DNA of 64,000 nucleotides from an uncultured Caryophanales bacterium (GTDB taxonomy: Bacteria; Bacillota_I; Bacilli_A; RFN20; CAG-826), in NCBI GenBank assembly GCA_946403545.1, contig CAMJAG010000001.1, positions 10,350 to 74,349 of the forward strand, in the 5' to 3' direction. Numbering within the stretch: the first letter of the stretch is position 1; each line of letters starts with the position of its first letter. This document shows positions 49,699 to 57,487 of this stretch, in pieces. A program made the position numbers and the translations under genes. The notes beneath the pieces are model-generated. The model was not told the DNA's origin, did not search any database, and was given only the letters and a program-made list of their open reading frames with translations.

Positions 49699-50316
49699 AT
49701 GAAAAACAAACTATTTATAATTCCACTATTATCATTAGTGACCTTAACTGCTTGTGGTGACACCATGAGTTTTAAACCTAAAATGCCAAAGTATTACTAT
49801 GGTGTTTTAGAAGTTCTGAACAGTAGAAGCGAAACAACTACTTATTATTCCGTTAGTAGCCCTATCACTCCTATTGACGGCAAAGAATACGATGCAGTTT
49901 ATACATGCTGTGTTAATGTTAAAAATGTTGGAACTCAACTAGAAAGCAGAACAAAAACAGAAGCTCTTTATGTTTGGTCAAAACAATCAAAAGCGTATAG
50001 AAGTTATTATTACGATTATTCAGTTGCGACATGGAAATATTCAGTAGACGTAGATTCAATTGATGATGAATTTGTGACCCAAGCTCTTAGAAGCAAAAAA
50101 TTCCATCCAAAGAAAAGCGATGTAACCACATCTAAGGATTATTATGAATTCGTTGAAGATGTAGATGGAGTATCAACATCTATAAGAGTTTCTAAAGATC
50201 AATACCATTTATGTATGTATGAAGCAACGACCGGATACAATTCTCCTAAAGTATTATCTATTGACTATTCTGGAGACTTCTACGGAATTCCATATACTGA
50301 TTACATGGAGATTTAA
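49699..50316 (+). CDS. Small lipoprotein of unknown function
   Basis: Starting at 49699 gives a normal lipoprotein signal (MKNKLFIIPLLSLVTLTAC, Cys19) and 205 residues. The mature part is beta-rich with many Tyr, Ser and Thr and no known motif. No ribosome site is present; the promoter abuts the ATG. It may form part of the cell-surface set with the M13 peptidase. Confidence 0.72.
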   Translation: MKNKLFIIPLLSLVTLTACGDTMSFKPKMPKYYYGVLEVLNSRSETTTYYSVSSPITPIDGKEYDAVYTCCVNVKNVGTQLESRTKTEALYVWSKQSKAYRSYYYDYSVATWKYSVDVDSIDDEFVTQALRSKKFHPKKSDVTTSKDYYEFVEDVDGVSTSIRVSKDQYHLCMYEATTGYNSPKVLSIDYSGDFYGIPYTDYMEI

Positions 50317-50322
50317 AAAAAT

Positions 50323-50344
50323 AACCACTGATAAATCAGTGGTT
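50323..50344. terminator. Bidirectional terminator
   Basis: AACCACTGA / TCAGTGGTT with a 4-base loop, T-run on the plus side and A-rich tract on the other, between convergent genes. Confidence 0.9.
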
Positions 50345-50348
50345 TTTA

Positions 50349-50762
50349 TTATGCATTTTCTACGTGTTTAAGTAATATTTCATCTAAATCAGGGAACGCT
50401 GTTTTAGGAATGATAATATGTCCTTTATCAGAAACGAAACAATGTTCGCTTTCACCAGTTAACACTACTTGATTATCTTTATTTTTCATCGTGTAGTTAA
50501 ATATCAGTTTAATACCCGTAAATTCTTTGATAGATACTTCGATAGATATCTCTTCACCAAAGTATGTTGGTTTTCTATATCTAACGTTGACTCCTATGAC
50601 AGGAGAGATAACCCCTCTCTTCTCTAAGGTTGAATAATCTAATCCGATGCTCTCTAAAAAACTGATACGAGATTCTTCCATCCATCTAATATAGTTAGAG
50701 TGATGCACTATTCCCATTTTATCAGTTTCGTAGTATTGAACTTTGTGATTATATAAATGCAT
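50349..50762 (-). CDS. YbgC/FadM-like acyl-CoA thioesterase
   Basis: A 137-residue hot-dog-fold thioesterase. YYETDKMGIVHHSNYIRWMEE carries the catalytic Asp14 and the HH of the 4-hydroxybenzoyl-CoA thioesterase group, and RYRKPTYFGEEI the core strand. It probably hydrolyses short or medium acyl-CoAs. Monocistronic. Confidence 0.93.
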   Translation of the reverse strand: MHLYNHKVQYYETDKMGIVHHSNYIRWMEESRISFLESIGLDYSTLEKRGVISPVIGVNVRYRKPTYFGEEISIEVSIKEFTGIKLIFNYTMKNKDNQVVLTGESEHCFVSDKGHIIIPKTAFPDLDEILLKHVENA

Positions 50763-50837
50763 AAACTTTGTCTCCGGAAAAAGACCTTTTGTATTATATG
50801 ATAAAAATCTAATGATTAATAGAGAAAATTTTATTTT

Positions 50838-51170
50838 TTATAAATTATCGTTATCTATGTGTTCCATAGTCTCGTAGAAGTCATCTTCATCTTCCTCATC
50901 TTCTTCTGATTGAGGTGAGTATTTTCTTTTTGGTTTTCTTCTAGTATTAGACTTAGTGTCATATCTTTCTTTAACAAATTGTCTAAGGATATCAAGAGGG
51001 AACACTAGTATTCCAATAAATAGAATTCCTAATCCAATAAAGAATAAATACTTATTAAGAAAATCTATATTTGTATTAGCAAGATAAATAAATAGCCATG
51101 CGAAACATGTCATTATTCCTAACGCTATTAAACTAACTGCAATAAATTTTCTAAACTTGTACCTACCCAT
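50838..51170 (-). CDS. Small two-helix membrane protein with acidic tail
   Basis: A 110-residue protein with two membrane helices (about 10-30 and 40-60), a basic stretch (RRKPKRKYSP) and a strongly acidic C-terminus (EEDEEDEDDFYE). Not recognised. Its layout suggests a cytosolic charged tail at the membrane. No partner gene is evident. Confidence 0.65.
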   Translation of the reverse strand: MGRYKFRKFIAVSLIALGIMTCFAWLFIYLANTNIDFLNKYLFFIGLGILFIGILVFPLDILRQFVKERYDTKSNTRRKPKRKYSPQSEEDEEDEDDFYETMEHIDNDNL

Positions 51171-51260
51171 ATAATGTTTTAATTGTAGATTAAACTACAA
51201 TAATAAACAAGAAGAGATGACTAATACTGAATTAATTATCTAGAAAACCCTGCAAAAACA

Positions 51261-51291
51261 AAGGATTAGGTTTTTCAATTGCCTAATCCTT
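51261..51291 (-). terminator. Terminator after DUF2130 gene
   Basis: AAGGATTAGG / CCTAATCCTT with an 11-base loop, and TGTTTTTGC downstream on the minus strand. Confidence 0.88.
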
Positions 51292-51319
51292 GTGCTTTTT
51301 TGGTTATTTCACGAAATAA

Positions 51320-52543
51320 CTATTTCTTATTTTTCTTAACCTCATCAAACTTCTCTTTCATAGTAGGATTACCATAGGTAAGTTTTCTGATAGTTAAGTC
51401 TTGTAGCTTGTCGTTAGCGAGTCTTAAGTTATTATCTGCGCCTAAGAGATTTTCTTTGATCTTTAAGAGTTTCTTAATTGTGTTATCGATCTCTTCAATA
51501 GCAGTGTTGAACTTATTACTTGCTTGATTGTAGTTGTACATAAACTTATTTTGGAAATCAGTAAGTTTATCTTCAAATGTAGTAATATCAATGTTTTGTT
51601 CTTTGATGACTTGTAATTCGTTTTTATAATTAGCAGCGTTCTTAGCAGCGTTATAAAGTAAACCGATAATTGCCATAAAGCTTTGAGGTCTTACCACAAA
51701 CATCTTTGGGAATTTATGTGACACATCCACTATTCCAGCGTTATATAAGTCACTGTCTGGTTCTAAAGTAGAAACTAAGACTGCATATTCACAACCTTTC
51801 TTATTTCTATCTTCATCAAGTTTCTTAAAGAAGTCTTCGTTTTTATGTTTAGTAGCAGTTTCATCTGCTTCGTTTTTCATTTCAAACATAATGGAAATGA
51901 ATTCCACTCCTTGATCAGTGAAATCTCTAAAGATAAAGTCTCCTTTAGTGCCTTCATTAACTTCATTATCCTTTTCAAAGTAAGCATTTGGATAACAAAC
52001 ATTTCTATACATTTCAAAGGAGTTTTTACAATGTTGTTCTAAAGTTTCACCAAGCATTTTAGTGGATGATTTAGTCTTTAAATCCCTGTAAAACTCAATT
52101 GTTTCATCTTTCATCTTAATTTCAGCAGCGTGTTGATTCTTAAGATTTTGTTCTTTAATTTTATATTCGTTTTCTTTGGAATTAAGTTCACCTTTAAGCT
52201 CTACGATTTGGAGGTCTTTTTTACTAACAGCTTCTTCCACTGCATGTTTTGTTTCATTCTTAGCAGCGTTTAATTCACCTTGTAATTTAGCGAGTTCAAC
52301 TTCTTTTTGGCTCTTTAAAGATTGAAGCTCACTATTAAGTTTATTAATCTTATCTTCAAGTTCTTTTTGACCTTCTTGCTTTGCAAGTTTAAGTTCTAAT
52401 TCTTTTTGTCTTTTAGCTTCTTCAAGTCTTCTATTTAATTCTTTATTAAATTCATCATCTTTAATTTGAGATAGTAATTCTTTATAGACATTTTCATCTA
52501 CAGTAAATACTTCTCCACATTTAGGACATGTAACTTTTGCCAT
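51320..52543 (-). CDS. DUF2130 protein: zinc-ribbon-like start, coiled coil and nuclease-like core
   Basis: A 407-residue protein of family DUF2130. It begins with a Cys pair (VTCPKCGEVF), then a long coiled coil (about 30-160), then a globular core. GETLEQHC, KGDFIFRD and IMFEMKNE are spaced like the E, D and ExK of PD-(D/E)XK nucleases. A second coiled segment (about 310-395) ends it. Its cellular role is unknown; a DNA-related role is inference. AGGAGG precedes the ATG. Confidence 0.85.
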   Translation of the reverse strand: MAKVTCPKCGEVFTVDENVYKELLSQIKDDEFNKELNRRLEEAKRQKELELKLAKQEGQKELEDKINKLNSELQSLKSQKEVELAKLQGELNAAKNETKHAVEEAVSKKDLQIVELKGELNSKENEYKIKEQNLKNQHAAEIKMKDETIEFYRDLKTKSSTKMLGETLEQHCKNSFEMYRNVCYPNAYFEKDNEVNEGTKGDFIFRDFTDQGVEFISIMFEMKNEADETATKHKNEDFFKKLDEDRNKKGCEYAVLVSTLEPDSDLYNAGIVDVSHKFPKMFVVRPQSFMAIIGLLYNAAKNAANYKNELQVIKEQNIDITTFEDKLTDFQNKFMYNYNQASNKFNTAIEEIDNTIKKLLKIKENLLGADNNLRLANDKLQDLTIRKLTYGNPTMKEKFDEVKKNKK

Positions 52544-52640
52544 ATATTAATCCTCCTTTTAAATAAGGTAACAGTATGTTTTTGTTTGTAATATTATTAT
52601 ACATTTTCCCGCTTAGTTTTTTAATTCTTTTCTAAAAGAA

Positions 52641-52680
52641 AACAACCCATTGTTAGACTAAATCTAATTCATGGGTTGTT
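52641..52680. terminator. Terminator after the YiiX-like gene
   Basis: AACAACCCAT / ATGGGTTGTT, with inner TTAGA / TCTAA pairing, and T-rich sequence downstream on both strands. Confidence 0.85.
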
Positions 52681-52700
52681 TTAATTAAATTACGACTTTA

Positions 52701-54962
52701 TTAGAGATCTAAAGTAACTGTGTTCCAAGTAAGAGTTCCACCATTGAGACCTTCTTGTTTGTCTTTTAAATTCTTAGCCCAGCTAATGTATCTCTTACCA
52801 TCAATTTTATAACTGATGCCAACAGCTGGATTGTTACCATTTACTTGAACATCAATGAACATACCTTCATAAGCGCTTAAGTATCTAGTTGTGCAAATTC
52901 CATTTAAACCTGTCCATGTTTTTGCGTTATTTTCTGTTGTCATTTTGTTTGTAAACGCGATTTGCTTTGAAACACCTTCGATATTGTGAATGTCAAGTCT
53001 CCACTTATTTCCTTGCTTACTAGATAAGCAGAATCTAATGTGTCTTGCGTTATTTGTAACTGTTGTAGGGTTTATGTCAAGAAGATTGTTATCTTTATCG
53101 TAATGCCATTTATAAATAGTGAAGTTTCCGTTACTATCACCCATACTTCTTACACCAAACCATGAACCGTAATAAGCAGCATTAGTGAATTTAACTTCCA
53201 TTGGTTCACCAGAATATGTAGCAATATAATCAGCAGTTGCTCTTCTGAAATTCCATCTATTCAAATCGCTTTCAGGTACTAAGTTTGTAATCGCTCTTAC
53301 ATTCCAATATGCTGGACGGCTTAATTGAATTGTATATGTTTCATTACCATTTGGAGCAATCATGACATGTGTTCTATTTAAGAAAACAGCATAGTTATAT
53401 TGATCAGGCCATGTATTAGGACCCAAAACTCTGTTAACAATTGTGCAATAAGCTGTGTTGTTTTTGACATGATAAACATGCCAGCTTCTTACTAATTGTT
53501 CAAGATTTTGTTCATCATGAGATTGTCTAACAGCAACTGTCACAAATGAATTAGCAGGAACTTTAACATGTTTGAATTGTACTTCTCGGAAGTGTGAAGC
53601 AATTGCTGAGAAGCCACATAATTGTGGATAATATGCTGCAATAATGTCTTCATTAGTATTATTGTGGATTTCCATATTATAGTAACTGCCTTCTTTTGAT
53701 CCAGCTTCTACTGTTAAATATTCTGTATAGTAATGGTTAGGTTGGACTTGTAAATCACCAACATAATCACCATTTGCAATCATATGTCCAATAACATTTC
53801 CACGTGCTACGCCATCTCCAGCAAAGTAATCACTTGAATAGCAATTAAATCTTCTACAAATATTTACACCTGCATGATAATAAGCAGCAAACACTAATTG
53901 TGTACAGTACCAAGTAGAATTGTTTTCACCCCAAACAGGTCCTTGATAGTCATCAAGTATTTTAAGTGTGTATGGTTTGCCTACTTGAGACACCATGAAA
54001 CGTACAGCATTTATTCTTTCTGATTGACTTGCATAAATTACTCTTAAGACTTTTGTACCAAAACGTAAAATTCTTTCATCATCTAAAACACCAAATCTTA
54101 CGCCACTAGCGACTGCTTCAACAGTTTCAATAAAGTTGAAATATTCGCTGTTTCCATTGGAATTAACAACTCTACCACATTTAAGTGTTTGGACAATCAT
54201 ACCCATATGAGTTACAGCGTTTACCATATCCCATGTTTGAACGGTTTGCAAATTTGGACAATCTTCGGTTGTGAGTCCTGATATTGGGTCCCAGACCAAA
54301 TCGCCAATTTGTAAATAATCATAATAGTATTCGAAATTGTTTTCACTAGGATCAAGACTATTAGGATTTCCATAGTAAACTGGTTTTCTAGGTCCATGAT
54401 TGTTTATATGGTTGTTTGCATCATAAGTAGTGTCATAGAAATCAAAATCTCTTATGCTTGATTGCTCTGTTGCCCAATTCTTATCGTTGTTTGAATACCA
54501 TGATGGTTTTGGTGTATAGCCAGATTGCTTACTAGCGACGGTTCTATTGTGGTTATCACTAATAATATAATCAGCATCTGGTACATCTTTCCAACAAGTA
54601 GTGCCTATTGTTCTTGCTTGGTCAATATAATCCCAAACAGCAAGCCCAATAGCTCCAGCTATTAGAGCAGTAAAAATTAGCGCACCTAAAGAATTAAGCT
54701 TTGTTACTAATTCAGGAGCGGTTAAATCTCCTTTTTGATAAAGCTCTTTAAATTGTGCTAAAGATACTTTTTCGCGCACTTCTGGTTTTAAATCAGAATA
54801 ATATCGTTCAAAAACTTTTTCTTGAAGATCAATAACTTCTGTCTTTTGGTTTTTAACGATATCAAAGGCATTTGCTTTTTGAATTGTGGCTGCTGGTTTC
54901 GAATGAGTCAGACACATAGGTAAAGCAAGTAAACCCAAAATAAGTTTAGATATCTTCTTCAT
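52701..54962 (-). CDS. Secreted YiiX/NlpC-P60-like cysteine hydrolase with C-terminal beta domains
   Basis: A 753-residue exported protein. The N-terminus is a signal sequence (ILGLLALPMCLTHSKPAA), and a second hydrophobic helix lies at about 93-112. Residues about 205-400 resemble permuted papain-fold enzymes of the YiiX type: IGDLVWDP, THMGMIVQT with the His (about 250) and STWYCTQLVFAAYY with the Cys (about 352). The C-terminal 330 residues are beta-rich and probably bind surface ligands. The family cuts amide bonds in peptidoglycan, lipopeptides or ubiquitin-like targets. AGGAGGAAAAG precedes the ATG. Confidence 0.78.
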   Translation of the reverse strand: MKKISKLILGLLALPMCLTHSKPAATIQKANAFDIVKNQKTEVIDLQEKVFERYYSDLKPEVREKVSLAQFKELYQKGDLTAPELVTKLNSLGALIFTALIAGAIGLAVWDYIDQARTIGTTCWKDVPDADYIISDNHNRTVASKQSGYTPKPSWYSNNDKNWATEQSSIRDFDFYDTTYDANNHINNHGPRKPVYYGNPNSLDPSENNFEYYYDYLQIGDLVWDPISGLTTEDCPNLQTVQTWDMVNAVTHMGMIVQTLKCGRVVNSNGNSEYFNFIETVEAVASGVRFGVLDDERILRFGTKVLRVIYASQSERINAVRFMVSQVGKPYTLKILDDYQGPVWGENNSTWYCTQLVFAAYYHAGVNICRRFNCYSSDYFAGDGVARGNVIGHMIANGDYVGDLQVQPNHYYTEYLTVEAGSKEGSYYNMEIHNNTNEDIIAAYYPQLCGFSAIASHFREVQFKHVKVPANSFVTVAVRQSHDEQNLEQLVRSWHVYHVKNNTAYCTIVNRVLGPNTWPDQYNYAVFLNRTHVMIAPNGNETYTIQLSRPAYWNVRAITNLVPESDLNRWNFRRATADYIATYSGEPMEVKFTNAAYYGSWFGVRSMGDSNGNFTIYKWHYDKDNNLLDINPTTVTNNARHIRFCLSSKQGNKWRLDIHNIEGVSKQIAFTNKMTTENNAKTWTGLNGICTTRYLSAYEGMFIDVQVNGNNPAVGISYKIDGKRYISWAKNLKDKQEGLNGGTLTWNTVTLDL

Positions 54963-55052
54963 ATCTTTTCCTCCTGATTAATTAATAAATCATTTCAAAC
55001 TAAAATAAAATACCAATAATTTACTAAAAAAGATGCGATATAATCAGCATAT

Positions 55053-55110
55053 TTAACCTATAATGTGGGTGCGTTTAATGCTTAACCTATATCTTTACAA
55101 GATTTAACCT
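55053..55110. promoter_or_regulatory. Three TTAACCT heptamers upstream of the YiiX-like gene
   Basis: TTAACCT occurs at 55053, 55082 and 55104 in the 249-base gap, which holds no gene. TGCGATA occurs twice (55034, 55130). They may be protein-binding repeats; nothing else in the gap stands out. Confidence 0.35.
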
Positions 55111-55186
55111 TAAAAAACTTGCGATACAACAAAAACAAGTCTTATAAAAATCACAAAAAAATCTGAAACTTTCAAAATAAATAAAA

Positions 55187-55205
55187 GCAACGATTTTCTC
55201 GTTGC
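55187..55205 (-). terminator. Terminator after ImmA/IrrE-like gene
   Basis: GCAACG / CGTTGC with a 7-base loop, and TTTTATTTATTTTG downstream on the minus strand. Confidence 0.88.
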
Positions 55206-55211
55206 CTTAGT

Positions 55212-55781
55212 TTAAATACCCTCTCTTTTAAATAAATCCATCCATCTCTTAACTTGAATTAAGAATGGCCTTTTATATGGTTCTGGAATGAATGGATCAA
55301 ATTCATTCTCATATCTATATTTCATGACTGCGTATGCAAATGCATAAGCATCATATTCTTTCTTAAGCATATAGAAGTCTACATTATCACTTCCATCTTC
55401 ATTCTTTCTTTTAAGATTAAGTTTCTTTTCTTTAATCCATTCTTTAATGATGGATTCAGGTTCTTCTACTACTTCTTTAGCTTTATATCTTCTTATTTGT
55501 TCGTTTTGATATATATGTCTTATTTCATGAAGGATATAGTATTCAATACTCTTATAATCTCCATACGCTGAAGCATCCATAATAGCATTGATATTAATAG
55601 ATAAAAGATACTCTTTTCTAGATGTGACAGTGGCCACTATCGAGACATCTTTATCTTCATATAATTTCCATTTAATATTTTCATCATAAAAGAGAGAATA
55701 AAATGGATAATTATCCTTAAAAATACTATCGATAATAAATGAATCAAAACCACTGTAAATGGTTACATCTCTTTCAACCAT
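55212..55781 (-). CDS. ImmA/IrrE-like zinc peptidase
   Basis: A 189-residue small metallopeptidase. YILHEIRHIYQ (85-89 HExxH) and a downstream KKEYDAYAFAYAV giving the third ligand match the ImmA/IrrE group, which cleave Xre-type repressors. It lies 53 bases after an HTH-nucleotidyltransferase gene on the same strand. Cleavage of that HTH protein is a natural suggestion but unproven. Confidence 0.82.
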   Translation of the reverse strand: MVERDVTIYSGFDSFIIDSIFKDNYPFYSLFYDENIKWKLYEDKDVSIVATVTSRKEYLLSININAIMDASAYGDYKSIEYYILHEIRHIYQNEQIRRYKAKEVVEEPESIIKEWIKEKKLNLKRKNEDGSDNVDFYMLKKEYDAYAFAYAVMKYRYENEFDPFIPEPYKRPFLIQVKRWMDLFKREGI

Positions 55782-55834
55782 ATTTTATATCTTCCCCTTA
55801 AGTAATAACATTTTAGCATGAATAATGATATATA

Positions 55835-56326
55835 TCATTCTCTAGATGAAACATATATTTTTATTCCATCTTTCATAATTTCGTTTAATAAATCAAAATT
55901 GTCTTTAACACTATCAATTCGTATTAAATCAATCTTTTTATGAAGCGATTCTCTGAGTTTCTCACTAATACCAGCAAATTTAAAACCAGTAAGTTTTGTA
56001 GATATAAATAGATCAATATCACTACTTTCTTTTGCGCATCCTTTAGCGTAGCTTCCAAATAAATAACAAAAATCTATTTCATCCTTATAATCTCTATCAA
56101 ATATTCTTGTGACAACATGTGATATTTCAGCAAGATTTAAAAGCCCTTTTTCTTCATTAATTTCACATTTGTCATGTAACATTTGTATGATCATTTTTCT
56201 TTTTAATTCATCTCCATATTCCTCATCAAATTCATATCTAACATACGTTCTTAAAGGAATGTTTGCTATATTAGCTGCATCAAGTTGGGACAACTTAAAA
56301 CTCTTTCTAATTTCTTTTAAACTCAT
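55835..56326 (-). CDS. HTH-nucleotidyltransferase fusion (MNT-type)
   Basis: A 163-residue protein. Residues 1-50 are an Xre-like HTH (LKEIRKSFKLSQLDAANIANIPLRTYVRYE); residues about 65-160 are a minimal nucleotidyltransferase, with LFGSYAKGCAKESSDIDLFI (91-108) holding the GSxxxG and DxD residues. Such proteins often act as antitoxins that AMPylate a HEPN toxin. No HEPN gene is adjacent; the partner is the HExxH protein downstream. GGAGAAAG precedes the ATG. Confidence 0.88.
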   Translation of the reverse strand: MSLKEIRKSFKLSQLDAANIANIPLRTYVRYEFDEEYGDELKRKMIIQMLHDKCEINEEKGLLNLAEISHVVTRIFDRDYKDEIDFCYLFGSYAKGCAKESSDIDLFISTKLTGFKFAGISEKLRESLHKKIDLIRIDSVKDNFDLLNEIMKDGIKIYVSSRE

Positions 56327-56499
56327 AATTCTTTCTCCAATTAAATTGTATCACGGTTGGCATATACAAACAACTTATTTATGCCATTTTGTCATATGAT
56401 GAAATTTAATATATGCCAATTGTTATTTCTACTATTAGTAGATATGTTATTTAGATATGTTTTGGTATAATCACCTTCATCAAGATTGGAAGATATATT

Positions 56500-57456
56500 A
56501 TGAAAAAGTATGTAGAAATTATTATGACAGCGATTGTAGTTATTACATTAATAACACTGTCATTTATTTTTGATCCTATTAAGTTATCCCCTAACCAAAA
56601 GGATACATTATTAATTCTTTTAATAGTGTGTGGTTGTGCAATAGCATATTGCTTTATAGTAGGAGAAATATCTAGAAACAACTCTCAAATGGATAAACTA
56701 TGGTCCATTCTTCCAATAGCTTATGCTTGGATAATTGCGGCTAAATCTAATATGAATCCAAGACAAGTTATATACGCTATATTAGTAACTCTATGGGGTA
56801 TAAGACTCACTATTAACTTTGCTAGAAAAGGTGCTTATTCTATTAAATTCTGGTCTGGTGAAGAAGATTATAGATGGAGACTATTAAGAGCTAAAAAACC
56901 TTTTAATAATAAGTTTATTTGGGCTTTATTTGATTTATTCTTTATCTCTTTTTATCAAAACGCATTAGTACTCGCTATATGTTTACCTAGCTTAGCTAGT
57001 ATGGATAGTAATATCACTATTGGTTTATTTGATTACATTGCTTTTGGTGGTGCTTTCGTATTCCTATTACTTGAAACTGCAGCAGATGAACAACAAATGT
57101 TCTTCCACACCACTAAAAGAAATTTATTAAATGAGGGCAAGAAATTAGAAGAATTACCTGCACCATTTAATAAGGGATTTAACACTTTAGGGTTATGGTC
57201 TAGATCAAGACATCCTAATTACTTAGGAGAACAAGGTTTCTGGTTAGCACTATATTTTGTTACTTTAGGAGCAGGTAGTGTTGCTAATAATTTCTTCTCT
57301 TGGTCAATCACAGGACCACTACTTCTTATCTTCTTATTCTTAGGTAGTTCAATACTCCAAGAAACAGTAAGCGCTACTAAGTATCCTGAATATCAAAATT
57401 ACGTTAATAAAGTAAGTAAATATATTCCTCTTTGGAAATATAAATCAGAGAAGTAA
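56500..57456 (+). CDS. DUF1295 membrane protein (steroid reductase/ICMT-like)
   Basis: A 318-residue polytopic protein with about seven membrane helices. MDKLWSILPIAYAW near the start and GLWSRSRHPNYLGEQGFW near the C-terminus are the DUF1295 signatures, shared with 5-alpha-reductase and isoprenylcysteine-methyltransferase folds that bind NADPH or SAM at the membrane. The substrate is unknown, probably a lipid. TATAAT at 56463 and GGAAG before the ATG are seen. Confidence 0.92.
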   Translation: MKKYVEIIMTAIVVITLITLSFIFDPIKLSPNQKDTLLILLIVCGCAIAYCFIVGEISRNNSQMDKLWSILPIAYAWIIAAKSNMNPRQVIYAILVTLWGIRLTINFARKGAYSIKFWSGEEDYRWRLLRAKKPFNNKFIWALFDLFFISFYQNALVLAICLPSLASMDSNITIGLFDYIAFGGAFVFLLLETAADEQQMFFHTTKRNLLNEGKKLEELPAPFNKGFNTLGLWSRSRHPNYLGEQGFWLALYFVTLGAGSVANNFFSWSITGPLLLIFLFLGSSILQETVSATKYPEYQNYVNKVSKYIPLWKYKSEK

Positions 57457-57463
57457 ACAAAAG

Positions 57464-57482
57464 ACCCAGTCAAAGACTGGGT
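57464..57482. terminator. Bidirectional terminator
   Basis: ACCCAGT / ACTGGGT with a 5-base loop and T-rich flanks, between convergent genes. Confidence 0.88.
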
Positions 57483-57487
57483 TTTCT

